From Aphrophora alni (Eukaryota; Arthropoda; Insecta; Hemiptera; Aphrophoridae), in assembly GCA_963513935.1 (NCBI GenBank), contig OY740765.1, forward strand, positions 123,261,362 to 123,325,361: a stretch of 64,000 nucleotides of DNA, read 5' to 3'. The number at the start of each line of letters is the position of its first letter. Position 1 is the stretch's first letter. Below the pieces are notes generated by a model that had not been told where the DNA came from, did not search any database, and saw nothing but the letters and a program-made list of their open reading frames with translations. The position numbers and the translations under genes are program-made. This document shows positions 42,247-54,691 of the stretch, piece by piece.

Positions 42247-43849
42247 ATGAAACTTGATCCAAAAGATCCTTCCAGAATAGATCTTCAAGCCAGGATAAGG
42301 AGAGAAGGCAATGCTACTATAAATGCAATTCAACTACAGGAAGGAAAAAATGTCTTGCCTGTTAAGAAAAGATTGGGTGATTTATACTCTTCAGTTCCCT
42401 GCACTAATTGTAGTGCATTTTATAGCAGCAAAACAATGTACCGTCATTATAAAGTATGCAGTGTAAAGACTATGGTACCTAAAAATTTACTAGCAATAGC
42501 CAAAAGACAGTTGATTTTACAAAATAAATCCACTGACATCCCAGAAGTTTTAAAAACTGACATTATTCCAGGCATGCATCAGGACGGAATCACAGATAAT
42601 ATTATAGAAGATAAAGATATTAAAGACTACGGGAAAATGGTGTGCTTAATGTATGCATTTGAAATTTCTCACCATAAAAACATGATTCGACAAAAAATGA
42701 GATCAGTGTCAAAACTCAAATTAAAAATGAGAGAATTGGATCCCACCATTTCTACTTTAAGAGATTTCCCCCCCCCCCTGAGAAATGGAACATTTTTGTT
42801 CAGGCCGTGCAAGAGTGTGCACGCTTTCATGAAGACGATATAGACAAGAAATCCCCGAATGTAGTTCTCCATTTAGGATTAGCAATGTCCAACATTGCAA
42901 AAGATATTATTGCAAGCTCTAAGGTCGATGAAGAAGGTGATTACAGACGAAAGCTACCTCAAGCGTGGATTGATATTTACGATAGAATGTTTATTAATAC
43001 AGTTGGGAGAAGGGCTTTAAAACTTGCTTTAAAAAAGAAATGGCACCACAAGCAGTATCAACCTATTGCTAAGGATATTGTTCAGTTGAATACCTATAAA
43101 AAAATAAAAAACAGATGTCCGAATCACAACTCAAACTTATGAAAAGATTTAATATCCTGACTTGGGAAAATTTAAATAAAACAGCAATGCTACTATTTCT
43201 TATATTTAACAGAAAGCGTATAGGTGAAGTTCAAAATATTACTGTTACGATTCGTAAAGAAAAAATAAAACAAAATACTGACATATACATGGGTCTTACT
43301 GAAACAGAAAAACTCATGGCTAACAGATTTTACCACGTAACTATTAGAGGAAAATTGGCACGAGGTGTGCCAATTCTGATAGGAGTTCAAATTTAGGAAG
43401 CAACAGAAAGAATATTGGAGCTAAGATCGGAAGGAGGAGTGGGACACTCTAATCCCTTTCTTTTTGGTAAAGGTGAAAATGGGTACTTCGAAGCATCTGC
43501 AGCGTTAAAAGAAGCTGCATTTGCTTGTGGCGCAGAGGCACCAGAGCTCCTTGCAAGTACACAGCTACGTAAACACATAGCAACGGTGTCTCAGGCTCTA
43601 AATCTCACAGATACAGAACTTAAAGTGCTATGTAGGTTTCTTGGTCACACAAAACAAATCCATGTGGAATTTTATAGGATGCCTAGTGATGCAGTTCACA
43701 CGGCTAAGCTTTCAAGGCTCCTAATGGCATTGGATTCTGGCCAGATTTCAAAATTTAAGGGAATGTCTTTGGAAGAAATAGAAATTAATGTGGCAATTGA
43801 ATCAATGGAAGATGAAGAAAGCGTTCCTCAAAAAAAAAAACAAAGATAG
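42247..43849 (+). pseudogene. Tyrosine recombinase (Crypton-like), broken
   Basis: The frame starts within or before MKLDPKDPSRIDLQARIRRE and includes a zinc-binding stretch (CTNCSAFYSSKTMYRHYKVC). A C10 run at about 42769 shifts the frame; it goes on as WNIFVQAVQECARFHEDD and to 43142. An A-rich run near 43100 shifts it again, then FNRKRIGEVQNI carries the first catalytic Arg. A TAG at 43394 precedes HSNPFLFG, LRKHIATVSQALNLTD (the HxxR-type box) and CRFLGHTKQIHVEFYRMP, with the family's LGH box and Tyr. Such enzymes cut and rejoin DNA by a covalent Tyr link. The Polinton inserted only about 30 to 50 bases upstream of the visible start. Two frameshifts and one stop kill it. Confidence 0.8.
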
Positions 43850-46429
43850 AAATTCCAAATTTAAGAATTTTGTTTTTCAAATTGTAAATTTTAATTCTAA
43901 AAGCAACTAAAATTTTATTTATTTAAAAGAAAAATGTTTAACCACATTGAATTAGTTAAACAGAATTAAATTGATTCATAACTCAATATCATGAGTGTTG
44001 ATACAAAAGTTTTGCTTGTTTTTGAAATCAGGTTAAGTTTTAACATAGCTGTCGTTGTTTACAATTTCAGCCAATCGTAGCGTTTGATGTGGCATGCGCA
44101 GAGTTAACTAAGTTCAGACGAAAGTGGATTCGATCAATAAAATCAATATGGCGTATTGAAAATTGATAAACTGAATCCTAGCGTGGTTCAACATATACGA
44201 CGAATGAAATGAACTAGGTACATTTTTATCGTAAATCTGGCCCGGAGGACCAAAATTATGTTGCGTGCGTTTAAATTATGTGTGTATTTTCAACACAGAG
44301 AAATAAATCCGGAGGACCAATAAACTTTGATTAGTTTATACATGCGTTTTTAACAGATTGCGTTTAAATGAAGCGTAACTAATTTTGAAAGACATAACAT
44401 ACAACATGTAAAATTATATGATCTGTGTAACATATTATGAGCAACACAAATTGAACGTACCTGGTTTGAAAAGATGGTCACAAGTTGTCCTATATTCACA
44501 ACTCCTTCAGTGCACTGAGGTTCACTTGTTACGATACAGTTTATTAATGTTACTCTTTAAAACTACACAGATCACTTTAAATATAGAAAATAAAACGAAT
44601 GACACAATATGATAGACTTTAAAATGGTACAACATGAATAGCGAAGAGGTTTTAAAAACGTTTTAAGCGTAGTAAATTTCGATAAAAATTAAAACGGAAG
44701 TGTTCAGATAAAATTTTTTATTAACTTGTCAAAACGTCCTTAAAGTCATGATGTCATGGACCTTGACCAGATATACAAGGCTCACACCCCTTGATTTATA
44801 AAGATAGCCTCTTCCGATAGGGCATGTTGTAGGAACAAGTGAAAGTTAATGATATAGAGAGATCGATATAAAGAATTTAATAAGAATAAGAATGAGTACA
44901 GACCACAACGTATATAACAAATGTTAACTGTTATTTTTGTAACAGATTACGATTTCATTTTTGAGTTAAGAATATGTTCTTCACGTACTGAAATGGCCGT
45001 GGTAATATCAATTCACTTAGGTGAGCGAATTGAAAGCTTCGAGGAATATTGTTTGACGTATGGTAACTTTGTAAGGATAAAGTGAAAAATTTGGTTTATA
45101 TGGAGGCTAAATAATCAGCTATTTTCTGTAGTTGATGAATTAAGTACCAACATCTTTACTTAGGAAGTGGGTGATGGAATGCAAGGAAGGGGCAGTAAAT
45201 CAGGTCTACCTGAGGACTACCAGATCTGTTCTCAAATGCCATGCTTCCAACCTCAATGAAAGAATGTCCATCTCCATTGTGTGTAAACCATTGTCACACA
45301 GTGAGAGTTCACTGGTGCACAGCCTCTTCCTTGCATTCCATCCGCCACTATCTTGGTATTTTCATTTGTAAAGAGATGTTGGTACTCTTCATTTTGTAAA
45401 GTTAGTGCATTTCTTCGCACTAAACATATATTTAGTTTTTATAAAAGCGTTTTGTTATCCCCATAACTCTATAATGAACAAAAGTAGGAAAACCTTTACC
45501 ACAATTCCGAGAATAAATAAAATTGTTTTTAAATTCTTTGGATAATAATGTAATTAATGAAATGTAGCCCTGTGGGTACCATAATGAATATTCAGCCTCA
45601 ATATCACCAGAGAAGGCTGTGTGGAAGAAAATTTTAATTGCCTCTCACTTTCCACTTTATGTTTAAAATGTATGTAACCTAACCTCACAACATCCTCTAG
45701 TAGTAATGTAAAACCACTCCTGAGAATGTCCCAAATCAAAAACCACTCCTGGGATGAAGTCACGATTATTGTCCCATTAATGGCATTGTTTACATCATAA
45801 ATCATGAACTATTGGCTCAAATCATGACATTAATGACATGTTTACATCATAAATCACGCACTATTGGTGCAAATCGTGACATTAATGACATATTATGGTA
45901 ATAAATCATGCCTAATCGTGACATTATTGGCATTTTTAACATTCCAATGTGATGACGTCATGCACGTAAGGTGACGATTGTTGTTTTGATCATTGCAGTG
46001 CTGCAAGGTCATTGACCTTGTGGTTACATTGTTTACATCGCGTGTCATTCTTAACATTCCAATGTGATGACGTCATTACACGTATGTTTGCGAGTACAAT
46101 TATTAGCACGTTTTCTCCATTCCAATGCCATGACTCATACATGTATGTTTTTAACACCTACAATATTGGGTATTTTCCATTAACGTGTAAATGACGTCAT
46201 AAATCATATTAATGACTTAATTAACGACATGAGTCACACATACACACACACAACTTGATTTCTTTGTTAAGTATTTCACCATTGCTGTCACGTGATGTAT
46301 TAATTGTTTTGAGTGTATGATGTAATAACATATATGTGTTTATAGTTAGGAAATATTAAATTTTAAAAATGGGCGTATTTTCGGTTTAAAATAAAATTAT
46401 CATTACAAGTATTAGTGTTTTTGCTGTAA
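43850..46429. other. Non-coding DNA with small repeats
   Basis: No gene is supported. It contains a foldback at 45141..45392, ATGACATTAATGACA-type repeats at 45786..45960 and several ATGACGTCAT boxes (45952, 46066 and 46190 region). Confidence 0.5.
45141..45392. repeat. Imperfect foldback element, about 250 bp
   Basis: The left arm GTACCAACATCTTTACTTAG and GGTGATGGAATGCAAGGAAG are mirrored by CTTCCTTGCATTCCATC and GTAAAGAGATGTTGGTAC on the right. It is probably a small MITE-like sequence. Confidence 0.7.
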
Positions 46430-46525
46430 TAATTATGTCGGCTATACTTGTATATTTGTATAATTATTTTACAGTTAAAGATGTATTTGATTATACTGAA
46501 ATAGAAGAGAAGGGGGAAGAAGGCG

Positions 46526-46759
46526 ATGGAGGGGGTGACGGATTTATCAATTTATAATTTAAACACTACTTTTATAATAACAGACAATTTAAGAGTTATT
46601 GTAACTAACGTACGATTATATTCATTAATTTTGATTGATAATAATGGTGATAACAACAATTTGGTTTATATGGATATAGATAAATGGACTGCATTTAAAA
46701 AAGATATTAACATCATTGATAATGAGTATAGAAGAAGATTTGGTTATCAATATTCTTGA
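46526..46759 (+). CDS. Small hypothetical ORF near the second Polinton fossil
   Basis: A 77-residue frame ending in DIDKWTAFKKDINIIDNEYR. The spacing of a beta-rich start followed by a W...F...I...I helix is faintly like a PC4-type transcription cofactor, but this is weak. It lies about 300 bases upstream of the second integrase copy and may belong to that fossil. Confidence 0.3.
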   Translation: MEGVTDLSIYNLNTTFIITDNLRVIVTNVRLYSLILIDNNGDNNNLVYMDIDKWTAFKKDINIIDNEYRRRFGYQYS

Positions 46760-47040
46760 AAACAATAAATCAAGGGCCGAGGACTAGAATCGAGCAGTGC
46801 TTCAGTATAAACCGGTTTTATTTATGGCCGCTAAATGAGAAACTATACTTTGCCAATTTCAGGTTGGCGGGTGACCCAGGACTACCTGAGGCCACTCCTA
46901 TAATCCCTCGCCGCGTCCGCCTGAGCTGTACGCTGCCTAGGTGATGAGTCACCTACTGGCTGTGCTTATACAAAGGTACACTTTCTTAACAGAATAATAA
47001 TTTAACATGTTTAAAAATATATTTGAAATCTAATAAAAGC

Positions 47041-47858
47041 AGATTTGGTTGAGATGATACAATATGCAAAATTTAACAAAGGTTATAAACATATTTTTGA
47101 GATGATTGATTATTTTAGTAAGTACGCTTTTTCCACGCCTTTAAAGTCTAAGTGCTCCGGTGATATTGTAAAAGCTTTAAAACCCATTTTATAAAAATAT
47201 GCTTTGAAACATTTACAAACGGATAATGGAAAAGAATTTTATAATTTAAAAGTTAAAGATTTACTAAATAAATATAATATTAATCATTACTCTACATTTT
47301 CAAATAAAAAAGCAAGTATTGTTGAACGATTGAATAGAACGATTAAAGAAAGGATGTGGAAACATTTTACCGCTCGAGGCAATTACAAATGGTTGAATAT
47401 ATTGCCAAACATAATCGAGGATTATAATAATACAGAATATTCGACTATCGGTGTCAAACCTATAGAAGTTAATAAAACTAATGAATTGACAGTGTTGAAA
47501 TCGATTATTAAGAATAGAAAATTGTACCCTACAAAGAAGGTAGATTTAAAATTGGGGATAGTGTTAGAATCAGTTGATTTAAAAAAATTTTACTAAAGGT
47601 TATCTGCCTAATTGAAGTAATGAAATATTTACAGTGTGGAAGATTCAACCGACAAATCCAATAACGTATATATTAAAAGATGATTTAGGAAATGTTATAC
47701 AAGGCGGTTTCTATCAAGAGGAAATTAAATTAACTAAATTTAACGATATATTTTTAGTGAAAAAAGTGCTTAAACGGAAAGGAAATAAGATTCTAGTTAG
47801 GTGGATGGGCCTGAGTTCAGAACACGATTCGTGGATTGATAAAAAGTATCTACTATGA
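47041..47858 (+). pseudogene. Second Polinton integrase copy, catalytic triad kept
   Basis: It reads ADLVEMIQYAKF (first Asp), a TAA at about 47193, then LQTDNGKEFYN (second Asp) and KKASIVERLNRTIKERMW (Glu). The frame stops at 47594 in TTT TAC TAA and continues in the +1 frame with KGYLPN, a TGA, then SNEIFTVW and the chromodomain-like GNKILVRWMGLSSEHDSWID. The +1 break lies at exactly the same codon as in the main copy (19100). N-terminal part missing. Confidence 0.88.
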
Positions 47859-50238
47859 AACAATTTCAAAAGTTAACTATTGAGACGTATTACGTCTCAT
47901 GCTTTAATTGGTTCACGTTAATTATTATTTTTTTAAAAATCTTTAACGTTCCACTGTGACTGTAGCCTACGTTTGCTTAAAGATAGCGAGCGATTGCGAT
48001 TACTTTGTTTGCGATAGGTTATCAGCTGATCGAGTAAAGGATAGAGTTGGACGTTGTGTGTTTAGGCAGAGTGAGGTCTGGACTACAGCTGTGTTTGGTT
48101 CGCCGATAAATTGTGTGTACAACTAAACTTAAACTTACGTGAGCAAGTCTGTTGGATTTAAAATAAAGTGTTATATTTGTTAAATTGTGAACGGCTATCG
48201 ACGTTTAATATTACACTTTAGAGCGAAGTGAAAGAAAAAAACTGTTTTTAGGTGTGTTGGACAAGTTTTATTCCGTAGAATCGGGAACTTAATATTATTT
48301 CATCTTGCGCTGAAAATTTCGAGTTTACGTTGTATCATGTTGTTCTTTTGAGTGTTGTTATGCTCAAATAGAGACATTAAGTTTTATGTTTATATTGCAA
48401 ACTTGGTTCTTGCCGATATATACACGCTACTATGTACTAGTGCGCTGGCTGACATCGTGGGAATCTTATGGACAATTTGGAACAAGCTTCGTCACATTGC
48501 TACATACAGGTTTATTTAGTTCAGCTAAGGATAAAAAAAAAGACAAACAATCTTACATAAAGAAACTGTTCAAATGACAATTATTTTGTTTTGTAATTTT
48601 TAACATTGACCATTATTTAATATTGATTAATGAAATCTTAACAGAAAAATATCGGCTAGTTTTGAAACAGACTATAATTTATTTTTTTGTTTATTCTTTT
48701 GTAATTTAATATAAGTAGAATATATAAAAAAAGAATCAAACTATGTTTTTCTTGAAATGATAAAGTTAAATTTTGTAAAGGGCCCTATTTAAAAACTCTT
48801 GTTTATAAAATTGATTTTATTACAAACAGTTATTTTACGATGACGTCATCAAGCATGCTTATGGGTTTGCAATAGTAAAGAAGTTATTTTAACTTTATAG
48901 TTATTTTATCTTGTTTTGTAATGAGTTTGTTTTTTTTATTTTAAATATATCGTGTATATATGTACTTTTATTTTTAAGGTAATTATTATTTGAAAATAAC
49001 AACTTATAAATTATAAGTTATAGAACTGAGTTTAACATTAAGTTCCAGACAGATCTTGTTTATTTATTTTATTTTATTTTTTTCTTTCTTCAAAGTTTTT
49101 CTTTTGTTGTCAAGGTATTGTTATGTTTTGTTTTTGTATTTGCATTCTGGAGAGATATTATATTTGTTTTAGTTCTTTAGCAAACAAAAGCTTAAGTTCA
49201 TTTGAACCCTACCTGCAAACAAGTTTGTTGATAACCCTGGTTTTCTCGTTGTCTTGGCCAGTAGTAAAAGAAAATATTATTGTTAATCTTTAAAATTGCA
49301 AAATCTTCAACAGTACTTTTAATAAATAAGACAACGTGGCGCCCTTATTTAGAAGTTAATTATTCTAACAGAATATTATCTAATTTATTTTATTTATTTC
49401 ACAAGAATTCATGATACGAAACTTTGTAGGAGAATACAGCTCACGCCCCTTCTCCACTGTAGCTAGGCCACTTCTGTTTTGTGCTAATTTTATTACAGGT
49501 ACGTAGAGGTCGTGCGTTTCTTCGTGAAGCCTGGGTGTGAGGGGCTGTAGTGGCAAGTGGGGAGCCGAGCGCGGGAGGGGAGGTTGCCGTCCCGTTCAGC
49601 TACTAGTCTGACTAAAGACATTTCTCGGTATTTGTTTACGATCATATTAATGTAGGTTAATAAAGGGTTCCATAACAGAAATGAATATTTTCAATAAATA
49701 TCTAACTTTTACTTCGTTAAGTGAAATATGATATGTTTATCAACAGATGATAACATATTTTATAAGATTCTCTATATTAAAATATAAAGTATTTTTAAAA
49801 CTCTAAAAATTAACTCTCTAATGAGCCAACGATTTTTCGTTGGCACAGGCAAGCACAACTACTTCATTACTATTGGCTCTTAATATCAAATACTATATTA
49901 GCTATTAAAACGTAAAAGCGTTTAAAATAACTTGAAAACCTACAGATTTTATTTTTTTTACAAAAGATAAACATGAATAAATTGTATTTAACACCTGCTT
50001 TCATAATCCCAAACTGTAGGGCCTATACAAAAAAAAAAAATTGTAAACTACAATAATTTGCAACAAATTCACAACGAGCAAGCATAATGTTTTTAGAAAC
50101 GAGATGATACTCGGACGTGGTGATAGTGCAGACTGACGTTAATTTACCCCCACCCATCAATAACCCGGTTATAAACAACTTTCTCCAACCAACCTCAGGC
50201 TTCACAAAGAAACAAATGCACGAGCTCTAATAAACTTC
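47859..50238. other. Non-coding stretch, probably with the gypsy 5' LTR
   Basis: No gene is seen. The primer site at 50239 means a 5' LTR should end just before it (about ...TAATAAACTTC). Its start was not found; a GC-richer block at 49500..49610 may lie in it. Confidence 0.45.
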
Positions 50239-52446
50239 TGGCGCCCAACGTGGGGCCATTGTGTTCGATGGTAGAAAATATCGGACACCACTAATAGCAT
50301 AATTTCCAAAAGTTTATGTATGAACTTTTGTGTTTTATCTATTGTGAGGATATCTTTATTGTTTATGGTCAAAAACAAACAAATGTTACTAGAAAACTGT
50401 GCAATATTTTGTTCTATTTATGTTAGAGGCGACATTGCTAAATGTTATTGCAGAGAATAATAGTACACGAAGAACTAAGTGTTATGAAAAGACTTAATAG
50501 AACATTTTGATATATATATATATATATATATTTCCTTTGCTATGTTTTCAGACGAAATAGGTTGCTCTAGTAATAAGTTGTCTTCTAATTAATAATATTT
50601 AATTATTCGTTGTGTCTCTTAAGTTTCTTGTAAAAAGTTAGCCTATATTTATTTATTGATTATTATTATTTTTCTTTTTTTAAAATAACTTTGACACGTT
50701 GTGTTTGTACTTCCGGACATCCCCACATATCAAATAAATATTTATCCTTCTGAAATGGAATATGAACTCAAGATTCGCGGCATTACGGACGTTCCTACTG
50801 TAGAACAAATGCGATCTAGTTTGCGACGTTTGATGAAGATGGAGAAATGCAGAAAATCGATTTACCCAGTTGCCACGATTGATGCAAAATTAGAGATGGA
50901 AGTTTGTAAAGCGAAAAATGCCGAGATTAATCAGTTAATAGAAGCTTTTGAAGGTACTCGTCATGATTCAAAATTTCTAAAAATTTATACAAAAATTTCC
51001 CACATTTTACTACGCACAGAGCGGATTATTACGGATGATCAAGATCTTTTAAAAGCCCGGTCGTGTTTATTGAAAGATATTTTAATATCGATGGAAAAAC
51101 TTGAATCCAAGATTCCGAAGACATATTCTCCCGATGAATCAGGACACGACCTTGCCAAAGATAGAAACACTTCTCATGTAGTGATGAAGAAAACTCAAAT
51201 ACCAGTATCTCAATGGGGAGTAGTATTTTCTGGAGAATACCATAGCTTGAGCGTCAATGCTTTTCTGGAACGAGTAGATGAATTATGTACGGCTAGAAAT
51301 ATGAACAAAACAGACCTGTTTGACTCAGCCATCGATTTATTTAAGGGACCTGCCTTAATATGGTTCAGAGCAACCAGAAGACTATCTAAGAATTGGAAAG
51401 ACTTGACAGGACTGCTTAAAGAAGAGTTTCAAACACCCGATTATGAAGAGGAATTATGGGAAGAAATACGCACCCGATCACAAGGTTATAACGAAAAAAT
51501 AAGCATATACTTGGCTGTGATGGAAAACCTGTTTTCTCGACTTCCTAATCCGCCAACGGAACAAGAAAAATTAAAAATCATCCGCCGAAATATTTCCCCA
51601 TATTTTATCGAACGATTAAGCCTATACAATATTGACACTGTTGGAGAACTTCTTGTATTAGGTAGACAACTCGAGCATAGTCGGATCATGGCCCAAAAAT
51701 TCAAACCTCCTCCTGCAAATCGCAGGGAACTTCTAGAACCTGATTTGGCTTATCAAGGTCACCCAAGAAGAGAACAGACTCGTGCAAGCGTAATGGACGT
51801 GACAGCCCATACTTCAGTTTCAAGTAATTGTAACAATACGGGTATAACGTGCTTTAAATGTAAGGCTAAAGGTCATAAATTTCGCGATTGTAAAAGTACC
51901 AGTAAAAATAAATTTTGTTACGGCTGTGGAAAAGAAAATGTGACGCGTTTCTCCTGTTCGCGATGTAGGCCGGGAAACTAAGTGAAGGGTCGTGTGGATG
52001 TCGGCATATGTCCCATAAGAAAGTTAATCCGACAAATACTGAAGAATGGAAAAATTGGTTGTGTGAACTTGCGAACATGACTTATAAGGATAAAAATAAT
52101 AAATTGTTGAAAATATATCCCAGTGACAGTCGCCCTTACTTGAAAGTTACCGTATTTGGTACGCCATTGATAGGGTTGTTGGACTCCGGGGCATCACTCA
52201 CTCTTGTTGGAAATCGTGGTTGGAAAATCTTGAGGAAACTTAATTGTAAATTAAATACCACCAATCTTGCTTTTGTAAAAGTTGCTGACGACAGGTCTTG
52301 TGAGGTTAGTAAAGTTACTGAAGTTGTTTATGTACTCAATGGAGTTAGTCGGTTAGTCGAAACCTTGGTAGTGCCTGACTTACCACATGATTTGATCTTA
52401 GGGATAGATTTTTGGAAGAAAATGAGAATTGTTCCAGATGTGTACA
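50239..52446 (+). mobile_element. Ty3/gypsy retrotransposon, 3'-truncated
   Basis: TGGCGCCCAACGTGGGGC (50239..50256) matches the 3' end of tRNA-Lys(CUU) as a primer-binding site. Gag follows, then an aspartic protease that ends abruptly after PDVY at about 52446, where Polinton fossil sequence soon resumes. RT, RNase H and integrase are absent. Confidence 0.82.
50755..51981 (+). CDS. gag: Retrotransposon Gag with zinc knuckles
   Basis: From ATG 50755 the frame gives 408 residues. The N-terminal 120 residues are helical; residues 160..320 form the capsid-like region (AIDLFKGPALIWFRATRR, LTGLLKEEFQTPDYEEELWE, IRTRSQGYNEKISIYLAVME), typical of Ty3/gypsy Gag. Two Cys-rich knuckles close it: CFKCKAKGHKFRDC (CCHC) and CYGCGKENVTRFSCSRC. 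The ORF is intact and would coat and package the element's RNA. An open frame extends upstream to 50701 without ATG. Confidence 0.9.
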   Translation: MEYELKIRGITDVPTVEQMRSSLRRLMKMEKCRKSIYPVATIDAKLEMEVCKAKNAEINQLIEAFEGTRHDSKFLKIYTKISHILLRTERIITDDQDLLKARSCLLKDILISMEKLESKIPKTYSPDESGHDLAKDRNTSHVVMKKTQIPVSQWGVVFSGEYHSLSVNAFLERVDELCTARNMNKTDLFDSAIDLFKGPALIWFRATRRLSKNWKDLTGLLKEEFQTPDYEEELWEEIRTRSQGYNEKISIYLAVMENLFSRLPNPPTEQEKLKIIRRNISPYFIERLSLYNIDTVGELLVLGRQLEHSRIMAQKFKPPPANRRELLEPDLAYQGHPRREQTRASVMDVTAHTSVSSNCNNTGITCFKCKAKGHKFRDCKSTSKNKFCYGCGKENVTRFSCSRCRPGN

Positions 52447-52466
52447 TAGTACTATATTTAATCTAG
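52008..52466 (+). CDS. Retroviral-type aspartic protease, truncated Pol
   Basis: The frame carries VTVFGTPLIGLLDSGASLTL with the DSGAS active site, VKVADDRSCEVSKVTEVVYV and the closing LILGIDFWKKM. It is in a different frame from Gag, so frameshifting would join them. It ends after PDVY with 7 unrelated residues, where the rest of Pol has been lost. Confidence 0.88.
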   Translation: MSHKKVNPTNTEEWKNWLCELANMTYKDKNNKLLKIYPSDSRPYLKVTVFGTPLIGLLDSGASLTLVGNRGWKILRKLNCKLNTTNLAFVKVADDRSCEVSKVTEVVYVLNGVSRLVETLVVPDLPHDLILGIDFWKKMRIVPDVYIVLYLI

Positions 52467-52529
52467 ATAACATTATAGGAAATATTGTTAACAAAAACAG
52501 TGGAAAAAAGAACGAAAGGAAAAAACACT

Positions 52530-53121
52530 TTTACCAGATAACATTAGGAGTATAATCGCCGGACCGAGTAATTCCGGAAAAACTAATTTAATTTTCTTAA
52601 GAAATGGTTTATATTTTAAAAATATTTATCTATTTTTCTAAACTTTTAAATCAAATAAAATATAAATTACTAGATTAAATATTACAAATACATATTACCT
52701 GAAGTAGATTTTTATATGTTTTCATAAAATGAAACAATTCCAGATCTAAAAAGTATTCTCTTATTATATTAGACGATGTATTGTGCAAAAAACAGATTAA
52801 TATTTGCAATTATTTTACAATGGGAAGACACTATCAAACGAATGTATTTATTTGGCACAAACATACAGTCGCGTACCTTAACAGCTGATTAGAGATAATG
52901 CTAATTTAATTGTATTGTTTAGACAAGACGACAGAAACTTAAAACACATTTTCAACGACCATGTTCCCCTTGATATGTCTTTTGATATTTTTAAGGAATT
53001 TGTTCAACAATATGGAATAAAAATGAAAAATAGTTTTCTAGTTATAAATTTTATAAACAAAGATTGTTCACCAAACAAAGGTAGATATAGGTTGGGATTT
53101 GATACTTTTATTGTAATGTAA
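52530..53121 (+). pseudogene. Second A32/FtsK-type ATPase copy, decayed
   Basis: It begins IRSIIAGPSNSGKTNLIF, with an intact P-loop, then several frame breaks and stops (52630..52900) through ILDDV-like Walker B and NYFTMGRHY-like sequence. The last open piece (52915..53121) reads FRQDDRNLKHIFNDHVPLDM and GRYRLGFDTFIVM, matching the end of the main copy. Confidence 0.85.
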
Positions 53122-53691
53122 AAAAACCTTTAAAAAGTATTAAAACACATTTATTAATAAATAAATATATATTCTCGTAATCATTTTTTCCCATTCGGCG
53201 GTTCAAACATACGTAGACCTTCGAATATATATATACTGTCCAGCCTTCCTTTTCCAATTGAAACTCATCTTCTTTGGATACTTTCTGTGACCATAATAAA
53301 CACAAATCACCCTCTTTCTTCTGTTCCTATAAGATAAAAAAAAAGTAATTATTGTATTTTATATTTAAATAAAATACAGACAAAAAAATATAATTATCTT
53401 CCAACATATTTTCGGAGCTCACACAGTAAAATTATAAGTTAATTATCATTCCCCCTCTTTTTTCTAAAGAGTCATAGATTTTATTAGCATTCTTACTGTA
53501 TACTTATATGCACAAAATATTTACATTTGACTATGTTTAGGTACGTATAATGGTAAAATATCGTCTTTTTACTGAGTTGAATATAAATAAAGAGAATTAA
53601 TAACAATATTTCAAGTATTTCCTCATTAGATTAAATAATAGTCAATATAAAATTTTAAAATAATAACAATAAGTATTTACCTCAATACCAG
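53122..53691. other. AT-rich DNA, nothing recognised
   Basis: No gene or element end is seen between the ATPase fossil and the LTR. Confidence 0.4.
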
Positions 53692-53941
53692 TGTTATGAA
53701 CTGCCCTCAAAATATGCCTGGGTTCTTAGTTTCAATTAATTATCAAATCAGTGGTTCAGTATTTTATTAACTTTTATCATTGACATGAAACTTATGTCTA
53801 TTTCCCTGATACTTTAATACAACACAAAAGTAATAATTCAATTAAAACAATAAAACAAAACAATATTCATTACTCAAAGCCCAGAAGTATTCCAACTATT
53901 GTTATTCTTTATATGAATGAGATTACAAATTTTTAACTGGT

Positions 53942-53982
<41 letters not shown>

Positions 53983-54302
53983 GCTTGCTTACTTCCTGTA
54001 GAGTAGACTTCCTGGGCTAATATCTTTCCTGGAGTAGATCAAGCTTCCTGGGCTATCTACCACCACGGCTAGTGACACAGCCGTGTATCTTCTAAGCTCC
54101 AAAAGATCCCTTCCCTCTCGTGCTGACCGCTTATATACCTTTTGTTCTCTCTGGTGTCCTACTTCAGTTGCAAGTCAAGCATTTTTAACAATTTTTTAAT
54201 TGTTTCACAATAGTTGGGTCATTCTGAGCTTTGTGAATATGAATTCTTCCTAATATAAATTATAAATTAATTAAATAACCTAAGATTAACCTATTCCTAA
54301 CA
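53692..54302 (-). repeat. LTR of the same family as the nested element
   Basis: Read on the minus strand it starts TGTTAGGAATAGG (54302) and shares the ATATGCCTGGGTTCTTA-type end, with much more divergence than the nested pair. Next to it (54303..54340) the minus strand has CATCGGGTCGATGTCTCGTG and GGCGCTGGTGA, matching the pre-LTR end of the nested element, so it is a 3' LTR with some internal sequence. No 5' LTR was found. Confidence 0.85.
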
Positions 54303-54561
54303 TCACCAGCGCCCACGAGACATCGACCCGATGTCATGTTACAAACCTATCCATCTTTAACATATCAAAGTTTGATTAAATAAGAGCAAAATGGTTTAAG
54401 GGAAGCAGAATTCCATTTTTTTCAGCTTTGAGATTCATATACCTACTTTCATTTTATGATTTGTCGCAAAAATTTTAGGCGTAGATTGGCGGCACATCAC
54501 TTTTAAAGCTCATGTTTATCCATGATCTAATTTCAAATTATTAACTTCAATAAACTTACGA

Positions 54562-54575
54562 AAGGTTTGGCCAGG

Positions 54576-54620
<45 letters not shown>

Positions 54621-54635
54621 AGGTTTGGCCAGGTG

Positions 54636-54691
<56 letters not shown>

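Larger units (their letters stand above)
47041..53121 (+). mobile_element. Second, older Polinton fossil split by a gypsy element
   Basis: Integrase (47041..47858) and ATPase (52530..53121) have the same order and orientation as in the main element, where they are only about 200 bases apart. The 4.6 kb between them holds a truncated Ty3/gypsy copy. Termini were not found. AT content is higher than in the main element, as expected of an older or different lineage. Confidence 0.8.
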
